Shown: piece after piece, positions 21,999 to 32,329 of the stretch
Numbering within the stretch: the first letter of the stretch is position 1
How the letters are laid out: each line of letters opens with the position of its first letter
DNA from: Siphonodentalium dalli
Lineage: Eukaryota > Mollusca > Scaphopoda > Gadilida > Siphonodentaliidae
Direction of reading: 5' to 3'
Assembly: GCA_032622095.1 (NCBI GenBank)
Contig: CP136066.1
Location: 59,736,609 to 59,800,608, forward strand
Length of the DNA: 64,000 nucleotides
Notes under the pieces: model-generated
Database searches by the model: none
What the model saw: only the letters and a program-made list of their open reading frames with translations
What the model was told of the DNA's origin: nothing
Translations under genes and position numbers: made by a program

Positions 21999-22469
21999 TT
22001 GAGGTGCCATTGTCATATTTTGTCCTGAGAGAAAAGACGTCATAAACATGGCGGACAAACTTCTGGTTTGAATATGGCTTAATTATGTACCCATGCACTT
22101 TGTTTGCAGAATATATTTACTGCATTTGATCCACTTCTCTTTAGACTCTGCCCAATTTGGAATACCTGCCCACCCATTTAGTATCCGTAAGAGTTAAATT
22201 AATGTGTCCATAACTGAGTAGCAAATAATCTTGCCCAAACTGTTTTAATTTAATAATAACAAGGACAGTTTTATATAGCGATTAACCAATTACTTGCTGT
22301 AACATGCATTTAAACATAACAATATTACCCAAGTCATTTATACAAGCCAACCAATGGACCGGCTGCAGCCATTGCAGGCGCTGCTCCGGTTAGATCAGAA
22401 CATGCTCTGATACTCGACAGTATGACAAGCTGACTGGTACACGTTTAATGCATGAGTGGTGTGAAGCCG

Positions 22470-22680
22470 ACACAATACAAGCGACCTTGCTCAAGGGTCA
22501 CAACTTTGCGCAGGATTTGCACAGCGAACAATCTGACAATTGCACGTTGCTCAAAGCAGCCAAGCCACTGCTGTGTGAAGACTCACAACAGACCAGCGAT
22601 GAGCTCCGAACTCGCATTGCTGTGTTTACAGCGAATACAAGTCCGACATGTTAACCACTGGACCATGCAGAGCTCCACAT
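22470..22680 (-). repeat. tRNA-derived SINE-like element
   Basis: On the minus strand it starts near gcatggtccagtggttaac, which fits the Pol III A-box pattern TRGYNNARNNG, and has gcgagttcgg near a B box. The body carries gaccttgctcaagggtcac, a conserved-looking block also at 15470. No 3' tail was assigned. Confidence 0.55.
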
Positions 22681-22853
22681 ATAATTTATACATTGTATAT
22701 CCAAGTAGGCAGAAAACAGTGAATATTGTTGGCGGAATCATTGTCTTACATGTATGTCTATCGGCCAATATTACATCCCAAATAAAGGAGTAAATATTTA
22801 CATTTGTGCGTAGTTCAGGCGTTGTGTTCTTTGAAATGGCATGTTCTATGTGA

Positions 22854-23303
22854 CAAGCCTGAGTTTAGTGTGTCTGTTATTTGCAGATTGAGGTCCCCCA
22901 GAGGGTGAATTTAGTGATGCTAACCCACATAGCAGGGGTAGCATCACCAAATTCACCTCTGGGGACCTCATTCTGCTTAGGCCTCATCTTCTGGGAAGTA
23001 TCTATAGTCTCATATTAGCAAGCATTGTTTTAGTTACTGTTTCCCTTCTGGGAATTTTCTATATCACCTAATTTGGAGAAGATAAAATGCATAAAACAAG
23101 GTTCCCAATAGGTGTACATCACAATATTCACCATTTGATAACTTCAATCTGAGACTATGTCTCCCATAGCATATGAGACCATGTAGAATGAGGTCTCCAG
23201 AGGGTGAATTTGGTGATGCTAGCCCGCTATGCGGGATAGCGTCACTAAATTCACCCTCTGGAGACCTCATTCTACAAATGACAGACACACTAAACTCAGG
23301 CTT
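22854..23303. repeat. Family B element with target duplication
   Basis: Ends caagcctgagtttagtg and cactaaactcaggctt, flanked by tctatgtga on both sides (about 22845 and 23304). The changed base pairs in both ends co-vary (gag/ctc in place of gaa/ttc), so the ends have stayed complementary. Confidence 0.88.
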
Positions 23304-23309
23304 TCTATG

Positions 23310-24040
23310 TGATCAGAATTTACGACAATCTAATTTATTGTTATATTCTTCCAGTGGAGAAAGTATTTTGGTACTAATAGATCAGTTTTATTCACTGAAA
23401 TATGTCCACAATATATATTACTATTTTCATTTTCATAGCCCATCTGTGTTATACTTAATCCTGTTCGGTGATTGGTCTACTGCCAATTGGGTCACCCGTT
23501 TCCTACCTCAATAACACACGGACCATAGCACGTTCACAATGTCACAAAATGTTGATCTAATCTGAGCTAATTACTAAAAGCGGTCAGCAGAATAGTTCAG
23601 AAATGTTCAGCTAAATTGCATCTGAAGCCAGTTATTTATATAGATCACATTATCATTTCTAAGTGCTTGGAAATCTTATATTGGGCTGATGTAATGTGCT
23701 GTATGGGCTAGTATCAAATTCCCAGCAGATTTTGTGAAAATAAATAAGAGCACACTTAGCTTTTTTATGTTAATAAATCATCAAAAAGCTATATAAATAT
23801 AAGAAATGCATGTAGGAGCTATGTGTGTTATTGGGGAATACAGCATTGTGGTCATTGGGGGCACATTTAGTGAGAATCGCGATTCACACAATGTGCCCCA
23901 ACGACCGCAGCACCCACTACGTTCATTTCTTAAATAGCACAAAGATGCCATGGAAACGTCTAGAGAATCTTTTGATAAAATACACGCATCAAACAAGTAC
24001 ATGTACCTGCTCATGTACCTCCACGTTATAAATTAGACTC
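23310..24040. other. No gene seen; one weak inverted repeat
   Basis: A palindromic stretch around gagaatcgcgattcac near 23873 has partly matching flanks (gtgtgttattggg, cattgggggcacat). Nothing else is recognisable. Confidence 0.4.
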
Positions 24041-24137
24041 CACCCACTTTGAATCCACCGCCCCTCATTTTGGGGTCTCCGCCCACAGCTTGCGATCTCC
24101 ACCCACTTCTCACACCATTCTGTTTAATTTTTTGCAG

Positions 24138-24404
24138 ATTCTCAGATCATGGGAGTGTGCACTGTGTGGCCGGGCGTACTCCAGTATTTCAGCATTCTGT
24201 TTGCACAAGAGGCGGTTCCACGGCTCGAAGGCATTTAGTTGCTTGATTTGTAATAAGTCCTACGCTGTCCAATCGGAACTCTCGAGGCACATGCTTAGCC
24301 ACACGAACCGCCGAGACTGTTCTTGTCCCCATTGCGAAAATACATATCCGTTGAGACAATCACTCAACAGGCACATGCGTGAGAAGCACAGAGACTTAAT
24401 TTGA
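24138..24404 (+). CDS. Z5: alternative 3'-terminal exon with three C2H2 zinc fingers
   Basis: The exon begins after tgtttaattttttgcag, phase 0, as ILRSWEC; 88 residues. Fingers: C7-C10-H23-H28, C35-C38-H51-H55 and C63-C66-H79-H84, then RDLI. The linker before finger 3 is TNRRDCS, with an extra cysteine just ahead of the finger that could confuse ligand assignment; C63 and C66 keep the array spacing. About 95 bp of the upstream intron (blocks ccacccacttctcac and ccattctgtttaattt) matches the upstream of Z6. Finger 1 keeps the array motif CGRxYxS, and finger 2 keeps glutamate at helix position +3. Confidence 0.86.
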   Translation: MLRSWECALCGRAYSSISAFCLHKRRFHGSKAFSCLICNKSYAVQSELSRHMLSHTNRRDCSCPHCENTYPLRQSLNRHMREKHRDLI

Positions 24405-24409
24405 AGAAA

Positions 24410-24995
24410 CACAAATCGCTATTTGAGATACAAGCAATTTATACCTGTGAGTTGAGTGATATTTCCTGGTGGAAATTTGATATCAAATTAAAGCCACATT
24501 GCATCCTTATTTTACTAACTGATATTTTACTTTTTTTGTCCCTGCACCGATTCGAAGAATGTGACATTTTAAAACTATTATTGGCAAAAAGCTGAATAAC
24601 ATCGTGGTCTGCCATTTCTTAAATCACAAAACAAGGACTCCACTAAATGTGAAAATTTAGTCCTTCATTCGGACTTTGTCTTGAGTTAATCACTGATAAA
24701 CAGGCATGAATGATCACTGATAACACACTGGGGAATCATGTGGTTCCGAGGTTGGTGAGTACCACACATTCAAAATCATTGATGTGAGTGAAAACACACA
24801 CAAACATAATATATATCCTTCGACTGACAACTTTGGTCAGAATGTTGGAGCAAAAAACTGAGTTTGATTGGGAATGATTCCTCTAAGGAGAGATGGATTA
24901 ACTGGGTAATCAGTGTTTGTTAACCCTTTCATGACTGGAGCTTCCTAAATTTTTGTGAAAACCCTGTGCCAATGCATTCTCTTATTTATGCGAGA
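24410..24995. other. 3' flank of Z5, then dispersed repeat
   Basis: 24740-24880 (ggttggtgagtaccacacat, ctgacaactttggtcagaat) recurs at 54005-54300. 24925-24995 is a truncated family D start. Nothing coding is seen. Confidence 0.5.
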
Positions 24996-25004
24996 TGGAA
25001 GTGT

Positions 25005-25183
25005 ACAATAAATAATCGACTCCTTAACCACAGCAGAATTATTGGTAATTTTTCAGGATTTAGTCCGAACTCACTGAGAGCTTTTCGAAGAATGGCAACA
25101 AGCCATATTTCCGACTAAATCCTTAAAAATTACCCATAATTCTGCTGTGGTTTGGGGGTTGATTATTTAGGACATTACTGAAT
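25005..25183. repeat. Family A MITE, diverged
   Basis: Both arms are recognisable; the left end has decayed (caataaataatcgac) and the right end reads ggacattactga. It truncates the preceding family D fragment. Confidence 0.8.
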
Positions 25184-25485
25184 ATGGAAGGAATTCCCCC
25201 CCCCCCAATCATCACTTCATTCCTGACACATTATTTGGAAATATTACACCACATACATGATGAGATTGTTGGAATTTCCAACCAGTAATTAGTGGGGCAT
25301 AGTTCTTTTATACCAACATCGGTATAATGTTCTACCTTTGGTCAAATTTTTTTGTCTGAAATGGCCATCAGTTGGAACTTTCCCAACCTTATGGGGGGGG
25401 GGGTGTCAGGTTGGAAATTTCCAACACATGGACAGTTTGAGGTACCAGTTGGAAAGTTCCAAACTGCCCCCAACGTGGACAAGAA

Positions 25486-25710
25486 GTACAGTAATGCCCT
25501 AAATAATCGAATCCTTAACCACCACAGAATTACGGGTAACTTTTCAGGATTTAGGCGGAAATATGGCTTATTGCCATTCATCGGAAAGCTCTAACTGAGA
25601 GTTTTCCGATGAATTGCAACAAGCCATATTTCCGACTAAATCCTGAAAATTTACCCATAATTCTGCTGTGATTAATTTATAAGTAGTCGATTATTTAGGG
25701 CATTACTGTA
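25486..25710. repeat. Family A MITE upstream of Z6
   Basis: Left end acagtaatgccctaaat, right end gggcattactgta; a 10-bp insertion (ttataagt) in the right arm. Its end touches the block containing the dead exon start at 25742, and lies 128 bp before Z6. Confidence 0.9.
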
Positions 25711-25741
25711 TTAACACTCCATTTTGTTTAATTTCTTCCAG

Positions 25742-25838
25742 ATAGCCACTTTGGAATCCCCACCCTCTTTTTGAAGTCTCTGCCCACCTCTTAGATTATC
25801 CGCGCACTTCTCATCCCATTCTGTTTAATTTCTTCCAG
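25742..25838 (+). pseudogene. Remnant of a zinc-finger exon start, directly upstream of Z6
   Basis: A second acceptor-like tract (ccattttgtttaatttcttccag, shown here only by its ends ccattttg and cttccag) precedes atagccactttggaatcc. That matches the first 18 bases of Z9 (atacccggtttggagtgt) at 12 or more positions. After that the sequence becomes a pyrimidine-rich tract, followed by the working Z6 acceptor. No finger survives. Confidence 0.6.
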
Positions 25839-26102
25839 AGACCGAGATGGAAGTGCACGATATGTGGACGGAACTATTTGAGCAGGGATGCAGTTCTCTT
25901 ACACAATAAACGCATACATAAGCCCAAGGATTTCAATTGCTCCGTCTGTTCCAAGCCGTATGCCACAAGCTGGGAACTAAATAGTCACATGCGTGTTCAC
26001 ACAAATGATCGATTCCGGTGCCCGTACTGTGTTAGCGCTTATGTGCGCAATGCCGATCTGTTAGCACATTTACGAGAAAAACATAGAGGAGAAAAATTTT
26101 GA
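25839..26102 (+). CDS. Z6: alternative 3'-terminal exon with three C2H2 zinc fingers
   Basis: The exon begins after tgtttaatttcttccag, phase 0, as RPRWKC; 87 residues. Fingers: C6-C9-H22-H27, C34-C37-H50-H54 and C61-C64-H77-H82, then RGEKF. Founder-like member of the closely related group Z6-Z10, which share CGRxYLSR in finger 1, a WEL helix in finger 2 and NDRF before finger 3. Closest to Z7: fingers 1 and 2 differ at only a few residues, but finger 3 differs at helix positions +1, +2 and +3 (N, A, D against K, Y, N). The internal ATG at 25878 lies within finger 1 and cannot be a sensible start. Confidence 0.88.
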   Translation, partial: RPRWKCTICGRNYLSRDAVLLHNKRIHKPKDFNCSVCSKPYATSWELNSHMRVHTNDRFRCPYCVSAYVRNADLLAHLREKHRGEKF

Positions 26103-26196
26103 TTCGATTAGTAGTTGATGAGAGTTTTATGCATGTATCTGAAAAAGTCTCAATGTATTCTCTGCCAGAATCATATATATAAAGCCATGTGTATCC

Positions 26197-26605
26197 ATGC
26201 CTTGAAATGTGTGTCTGTCATTTGCAGAATGAGGTCCCCAGAGGGTGAATTTAGTGATGCTATACCACACAGCGGGCTAGCACTACTAAATTCACCTTCT
26301 GGGGACCTCATTTTGCTTAGTCCTCATCTTCTAGGAGGTGTCTATAGTCTTAAATTAACATTGTTTTTAGTTACTTTTCCCTTCTGTTTAGTTTCTATAT
26401 GCTAATTTGCAGAAGATGCATAATGCATAATCGAGGTTACTAGTGGGTGAACATCACCGACTTCAACTGGAGAAATCTAATCCAATGTCTCCCATAGCAG
26501 TTGAGGCCAAAGCAGAATGAGTTGCTCAGAGCGCAAATTTGGTGTCTGCAAATGACATGTCTGCAAATGATGGATGTCTGCAAATGACACCCTATTTCAA
26601 GTGTG
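26197..26605. repeat. Family B element
   Basis: Left end atgccttgaaatgtgtgtctg, right end ccctatttcaagtg. The interior keeps ctcatcttctaggagg and cagaagatgcat blocks. The right half has decayed with repeated gtctgcaaatga. Confidence 0.82.
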
Positions 26606-26923
26606 GTGCATATCATATTTCAGTTTGAATACACTCAGACAATTGGACAAATTTGATGAAATTTCTTCAGATTATTATTTGTGAGCTAGAAAATATTAGT
26701 ACATATATTATTCGCTATCTGTTTTACATGAGTTATTTATTTAGGTGAAAAAGAGGATGAATGCTAACTTCGATGTTTGACATCTTGGTGCCATTTTCAA
26801 GCAAATTATGGCGTAGATTCCTGCCCCTGCTTTATGTATCTGTTGGGTCACAATAAATATATCCAATCAAACACCAATTCATCCATCCATATATTTACAC
26901 TCCATTTTGTTTAATTTGTCCAG

Positions 26924-27000
26924 CTACCCCAGGCTGGAGTGCGTGCACACCATGTAGTTCCCGTTATCTCTGGTTTATTTCCCACATAATTGTGTCTAAT
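26924..27000 (+). pseudogene. Dead zinc-finger exon of the Z8/Z10 type
   Basis: Preceded by the array's conserved upstream block (catccatatatttacactcc, then gtttaatttgtccag). The start ctaccccaggctggagtgc matches the Z8-Z10 exon start atacccgggctgaagtgc with small insertions. Then gcacaccatgtag follows gcacactatgtgg of Z10, with a stop in place of glycine and a frameshift. After one half finger the similarity fades. Confidence 0.75.
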
Positions 27001-27439
27001 TTCAACAAAAAATATACTTTTATCACATAATTAGATGCTAAACCCGGCCTCATTTTTTTATTAAGACACACGTGTATTAACTAACGCTGTGTATTAACTA
27101 ACGCCAAGCGCAGTGACATTTATAAGAGCTTAGTGCAATGATGTTGATGTCAATGCCAGAACTTTATTATGTTAATTAGAATATACATGTAATTATGATA
27201 TTTGAGTTGTATTGGGTTATTTAGTGTTGACTGATAAACATGTGTGATAAGGGTGGTAGTATAAAAGACACATTTAAGATGGAACTATATATTTTTTCTT
27301 GAAGGTGTCTTTACTTCCTCTTTGGTTGTGATAAGGAAATCAATATAAACTGTTTTTAACATGAGCCGTTTCGAGATCTTGTTTCCTTGCTAAAATGTGA
27401 TTATGTGATAAAAATGGATCTCAATCTGTCACAATTCTA

Positions 27440-27540
27440 TACAAATTTTATTAACCTTGTTCACTAAATTTGATTCGTGCTTCGCTAAAGCTCAGCTTGA
27501 ATCAAATTTAGTGCACTCCGTTGCGACCCATTAGAGATCC
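27440..27540. repeat. Short palindrome
   Basis: cactaaatttgattcgtgc and its mirror gaatcaaatttagtg surround a ttcgctaaagctcagc loop. Confidence 0.6.
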
Positions 27541-27584
27541 TCAATTTATTGTAACCATAATAAATAAAAGGCCGTCAGGCCACA

Positions 27585-28195
27585 GTGTCCCCCGAAAAAG
27601 TGTCTTCATTGGGGGCATCAGCTTTTCTTAAAAAAATAACAAGGACCCTAAATCCGAAGCAACCAGACAAAAATGGGTGGATCGTACCATATTCGAACTT
27701 GATCTGTATTTCGAGCTGATAAACTCATATACCAAATTTGATTCAGATATGATCACACAAACTGAAGTTGCATGTATCATCCGGAACCAGAAATTGACAG
27801 GATTCCAAGTCGAAAAAGGGCCACAACTCTCGCAAAAATGGGCGGAAAAAACCCATATTCGAACTTGACCTGTATATAGGGCTGATAAACTCACATACCA
27901 AATTTGGTTGAGATATGATCACACAAACTGAAGTTATCATCCGGAAACCAGAAAATTACAAGATTCTAAGTTAAAAAAAGGGCCATAACTCTCGCATAAA
28001 TGGGCGGAGCAAACCCATATTCGAACTTGACCTGTATATTGGTCTGATAAACTCACCTATGAAATTTGTTTTTTATCTAATAACTGAAACTAAAGTTATC
28101 ATCCGGAAACCATTTCCGGACGCACGGACGGACGGACGGACTTACACAGACTATTTTAATAGTCCATCGAAATTTTTTTTTCGGGGGACAACAAT
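27585..28195. repeat. Interspersed repeat with gtcccccgaaaa ends and three internal units
   Basis: Ends gtcccccgaaaaag and tttttcgggggac are inverted. The interior repeats about every 170 bp a block with attcgaacttgacctgtat and atcatccggaaacc. Ends with a gacggacgg tract. Similar blocks occur at 36590-37070. Overlapping frames on both strands are spurious. Confidence 0.7.
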
Positions 28196-28454
28196 AAGTG
28201 ATAACTCTACTGATTAGCAAGGATTTTTAAATATTCCGGCAGCAAATTGGTTTATACATGCAAGTGAAACGGTCGCACGCATGAACTAGTGTGAAAGTTA
28301 ACATGTCTATATCCCGTCTGGTGGGGGGATATCAAAATATATTTAAACACGATTTTTTTTTATAAATCACGGTTGAGCATATAATAAATATGTCCAATCA
28401 AAAACCCATTCGTCCGTCCACGTATTTACTCCCCATTCTCTCTAATATTATCCG

Positions 28455-28500
28455 AGACCAAGATGTCTATGCGGCCTGAATTGATTTTAAAATGACATAG
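28455..28500 (+). pseudogene. Dead zinc-finger exon start of the Z7 type
   Basis: The upstream block (cgtccgtccacgtatttact, cattctctctaat) matches the Z7 upstream (cgtccgtccacatatttac, cattctctttaat). The acceptor CAG has become ccg, followed by agaccaagatg where Z7 reads agaccgagatg. Similarity then fades. Without the AG it cannot splice here. Confidence 0.65.
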
Positions 28501-28796
28501 TCTAACTTTGAAATGAAATATTTAGGCTGTCAGAGATAACTCACGCCAATTATGATCTGGAGAATCAATGATCAATATATTATAACAGCGAAATAGGAGC
28601 ATTAGACAATCATTCTGTCAAAAAATTTAATGACAGACGAACCCGGAAGTATTTGACCCGTACACCTGGTCACATGATTGTATATACAGTGACCCTGCTG
28701 TAAAGACAGTACAGAATCAGTCAGAAAGTTGAATCAAAATGAACAAGAAAACCCCACGTCCTTCTGAATATTGGGTATTGAGTTTTACATTAGCTC

Positions 28797-28906
28797 TCCC
28801 CGAGAGCTTTCCGATGAATGGCAACAAGCCATTTTCCGACTAAATCCTGAAAAGTTACCCATAATTCTGCTGTGTTTAAGGAGTCGATTAATTAGAGCAT
28901 TGCTGT
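28797..28906. repeat. Family A, right arm only
   Basis: From gagctttccgatgaatggc to gagcattgctgta. Left arm absent, as in the copies at 1364 and 30625. Confidence 0.85.
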
Positions 28907-29144
28907 ATATTGTATCTTAATTGTACTCAATCTTATCAGATGGTCCCCATACCTTCAAGATACAACAACAACAACATTTCTTCAAAATGTACTTTAGTTA
29001 TCAGAATCGATTTATTGCAACAAATTAATGCTGTCAACTGTAGTATCAAATTTCCCAAAACTTGTTATTTATAACATTTTGTTCAACAAAATATGGCCGT
29101 ATTATCACTAAAGTATCACGAAATTTGACCGTATTTACCACTTT

Positions 29145-29385
29145 ATTTTAGAGTTATCCATCTTCATCCGCAATTTTGTCTGAGACCCTCCATTTGACCA
29201 TGTGTTCCTGGGCCACATATTATTACACATCTCGAGAAATAACAAACTTCAAAAATCGATATCTGATCACTCTGAGCTTTGATGGGTGGGTTCCTCAATT
29301 GGAATCAAATATTTTTAACCCCCGAAGCCAAAGAAATAATAATTTATGAGCGTCTGATCAGATTGAGTACCTTTAATTAAAGGTC
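29145..29385. repeat. TTAA-type repeat, relative of 15079-15330
   Basis: Reverse-oriented relative of the repeat that abuts Z3; shares gctttgatgggtgggtt and ends gattgagtacctttaa. Inserted about 220 bp upstream of Z7. Confidence 0.65.
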
Positions 29386-29603
29386 CACACCCTTTATATT
29401 TTTTTATTGGTTTTGTACCGTCCATAACAGCAACACAAAAGTTTGGCACGAGAGAAATGTAAATGTACTTATGCATGATATATAAAGCATGTAGGGTTTG
29501 TTGAGTTTTATGAAAGTTACTGTAAAATATGGGTCATACAACATCGAATAATTTATATCGTCCGTCCACATATTTACGCTTCATTCTCTTTAATTTCTTC
29601 CAG

Positions 29604-29888
29604 AGACCGAGATGGAAGTGCGAAATATGTGGACGGAACTATTTGAGCAGGGATGCAGTTCTATTACATGATAAACGCATTCATAAGCCCAAGGATTTCA
29701 CTTGCTCCGTCTGTTCCAAGCCGTACGCCACAGGCTGGGAACTAGATAGTCACATGCGTCAACACACAAACGATCGATTCCAGTGCCCGTACTGTGTTAG
29801 GTCGTATGGCCGAAAATACAATCTGTTGGCACATTTACGAGAGAAGCATGAAGGCAGGGACCAGCCTAGAGGGCGACTTGGGAGATAG
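29604..29888 (+). CDS. Z7: alternative 3'-terminal exon with three C2H2 zinc fingers
   Basis: The exon starts after ctttaatttcttccag, phase 0, as RPRWKC; 94 residues. Fingers: C6-C9-H22-H27, C34-C37-H50-H54 and C61-C64-H77-H82, then a 12-residue basic tail EGRDQPRGRLGR. This tail is longer than in Z6 because it is encoded by the first unit of a 31-bp tandem repeat that also supplies the stop. The upstream frame from 29529 (MGHTTSN...) reads through intron and the polypyrimidine tract and is not taken as the start. Finger 3 helix residues differ from Z6 while the scaffold is the same. Confidence 0.88.
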   Translation, partial: RPRWKCEICGRNYLSRDAVLLHDKRIHKPKDFTCSVCSKPYATGWELDSHMRQHTNDRFQCPYCVRSYGRKYNLLAHLREKHEGRDQPRGRLGR

Positions 29889-29979
29889 GGACCAGCCTAG
29901 AGGGCGACTTGGGAAATAGGGACCAGCTTAGAGGTTGACTTTGGAGATAGGGACAAGCCTAGAGGGCGACTTGGGAGAC
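29856..29979. repeat. 31-bp minisatellite, 4 units, overlapping the end of Z7
   Basis: Units starting agggaccagcctagaggg at 29856, 29887, 29918 and 29949. The first encodes the arginine-rich Z7 tail, and the tag at the unit junction is its stop. 31 bp is one more than a multiple of three, so read-through of further units would change frame. Confidence 0.93.
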
Positions 29980-29984
29980 ATCGA

Positions 29985-30142
29985 AACCACAGCAGAATTA
30001 TGGGTAATTTTTCAGGATTTAGTCGGAAATATCACTAAGAGCTTTCCGATGAATGGCAACATGCCATATTTCCGACTAAATCCTGAAAAATTACCCATAA
30101 TTCTGCTGTTGTTAAGGAGTCGATTATTTAGGGCATTACTGT
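29985..30142. repeat. Family A MITE, left-truncated, joined to the Z7 minisatellite
   Basis: Starts within the left arm at accacagcagaattatggg, ends gggcattactgta. It begins 97 bp after the Z7 stop. Confidence 0.87.
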
Positions 30143-30144
30143 AA

Positions 30145-30620
30145 CATGAAAAATGTAAAACTATACCTTCGACATCAATGTTTAGAATTTAGATTGCTCG
30201 ACGAGTATGCTATCAAACAAAAAGTTAGTGTTAGGTATCAAACGATGCAGTATAATGCTATGCTTTAAGTTCTATTTACGACATGGCTGTGTTAGTACAT
30301 CTATTGATGTGCATAACACACAAACTCTATATATCGACGCCGATGAAAAGAGCTAAAAATAGACTCGATGTTTACAATGAGAATTTTGGTTTTTGCTGAT
30401 TTATTCCATATAATGGGGCATATTTTGTATAAAAATGTAGGACTAGACACAAGGAGTGTAATTTTTGCCAAAATCATTTCACTCCTCTGTGAATTATGAC
30501 AGAAATACGCTTCATGAAGTTGTGCTCCATTTTCCAATTGTCGAAGACAGTTATCCATTTTTCGTGGTAATTTCACATGAGTGAGTTAATCAGTTTCTAG
30601 ATATACAATAGGCTTGTTGC
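30145..30620. other. No gene seen
   Basis: AT-rich. A 91-codon minus-strand frame has no recognisable motif. Confidence 0.4.
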
Positions 30621-30624
30621 TCCC

Positions 30625-30731
30625 CCGAGCTTTCCGATGAATGGTAACAAGCCATATTTTCGACTAAATCCTGAAAAGTTACCCATAATTCTGCTGTGTT
30701 TAAGGAGTCGATTACTTAGGGCATTACTGTA
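30625..30731. repeat. Family A, right arm only
   Basis: From gagctttccgatgaatgg to gggcattactgta. Confidence 0.85.
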
Positions 30732-30739
30732 GATGCTAA

Positions 30740-31640
30740 ACTTCATTTTAATACCAAGTGTGATTATGAGCATTGCTTTTTCACTGTAAAATCACAATTC
30801 TACAGCTGTCACGCAGCTTGATTTTGACAAGTTTAGTGTAGGTCAATTGTTCGGCAAATAATGAAACATGTCGGTCGTCCCACAAATTCTGTCCCGCAGT
30901 TTGTCACTTTGTCCCACATCCAATCCCATCCCGCAATTTGTCAAGTCACTTCTGTTTTGAACATTCCTAAAATCACCTGCTTCTCAGTAGCCATAGGATA
31001 TAATTATCCATGTTAATAACCTATGTACTTAATTAGGCCTGGCAATTGCAACATAGCCTGACCATTGTCCATGTATTTGAAAGTATTGTAAGCATGACCA
31101 ATTCTGTGTTGTCTAAATGCTATTAGTGGTGAATGCTATGCATTATTTGTGTTATTCGAAGCCAATGTTTTTCAGCAATTAAGTCAATTGGTCAGTATAA
31201 ATTTACCCTCTCCTGTGAAGCCACATAACTTTGTATTGCTCTGTTTTATTCAATTGCGTTCATATTTTATATTCATGTTTATGATGATATACATGTACAT
31301 CTCACCTGTATGTATTTTGGTTTTGAAATTATTGACATATGCTATCCGTTATGTTTCAACTTCTACTTTGAACCACTTTCCTTACATTCATGTGATGTTT
31401 ATGTCAACAAATTAACGATGAACATCTACCCACAGTGCTTATGACAATCAAAACAGATTTTTATGATATAAAAATGTCACAAATAAGAGAATAGGCATAT
31501 GTCTAGTACATGTATACCTGAAGTTATGCTATGCATGGCTGAAGCCCAAACCTGGCTGATGAATCTCAAATAAATGAACAAATCTAGGGTTATGTTAAAT
31601 ATCCTTGATAATAGTGTAAGGATACCTAAGGCTATGATAT
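30740..31640. other. No gene seen
   Basis: AT-rich sequence between Z7 and Z8. Short frames on both strands lack motifs. Confidence 0.4.
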
Positions 31641-31725
31641 GTGGGTTACAATAAATATTTTCCAATCAAACACCCATTTGCACCAACGGAAGGGGTTTAT
31701 GCCTGGCTTTGGACGTTGGTTCAGA

Positions 31726-31925
31726 AATGTACTAAATAATTGAGTCCTTAACCACAGCAGAATTATGGGTAACTTTTCACGATTTAGTTGGAAATATGGC
31801 TTCTTGCCATTCATTGGAAAGCTCTCGCCGAGAGCTTTCCTATGAATGGCAACAAGCCATATTTCAGAAAAGTTACCCATAATTCTGCTGTGGTTAAGGA
31901 GTCGATTAATTAGAGCATTACTGTA
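31726..31925. repeat. Family A MITE inserted in the conserved block upstream of Z8
   Basis: Separates ccaatcaaacacccattt from ccatccatatattttcac. These lie together upstream of the dead exon at 26924 (ccaatcaaacaccaattc then catccatatatttacac). It ends 70 bp before Z8. Confidence 0.87.
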
Positions 31926-31994
31926 TAAAGCACCTATTGTTGGTCTTGCCCTCCATCCATATATTTTCACTCCATTTTGTTTAATTTCTTCCAG

Positions 31995-32252
31995 ATACCT
32001 GGACTGGTGTGCACACTATGTGGACGGAATTACTTGAGCAGAGATTCATTTCGCTTACATGTTAAACGCTTCCATAAGGCGAAGAATTTCAACTGCTCCG
32101 TCTGTTCCAAGTTGTACGCCACAAGCTGGGAACTAAATAGTCACATGCGTCTACATTCAAATGATAGATTCCCTTGCTCATGCTGCGATAAGTCGTATGT
32201 ACGGAAAGCAAAACTTTTGGCACATTTGCGGAATAAGCACGGAAGGACCTAA
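31995..32252 (+). CDS. Z8: alternative 3'-terminal exon with three C2H2 zinc fingers
   Basis: The exon starts after tgtttaatttcttccag, phase 0, as IPGLVC; 85 residues. Fingers: C6-C9-H22-H27, C34-C37-H50-H54 and C61-C64-H77-H82, then GRT. Finger 3 opens with CSCC, so an extra cysteine sits between the two ligands. The tail is only three residues. The 3' flank (aagcaagttctcacag) matches that of Z9 (aagcaggttttcacat), showing that the duplicated unit extends past the stop. An ATG-led frame at 31846 comes from the family A arm and is not real. Confidence 0.88.
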   Translation: MPGLVCTLCGRNYLSRDSFRLHVKRFHKAKNFNCSVCSKLYATSWELNSHMRLHSNDRFPCSCCDKSYVRKAKLLAHLRNKHGRT

Positions 32253-32329
32253 GCAAGTTCTCACAGTGTGTATGGTAGTACCATAGTAGTCACGAAATTT
32301 GATACCATACCTCTCATGTCGTTACAAAA

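Noticed and set aside
22448-22793. Overlapping frames of 68 and 113 codons
   Set aside because: They lie in a tRNA-derived SINE-like element read on the opposite strand.
23340-23400. A further zinc-finger exon after attcttccag near 23346
   Set aside because: The acceptor resembles the array's, but the following sequence has no C2H2 pattern and soon meets a stop.
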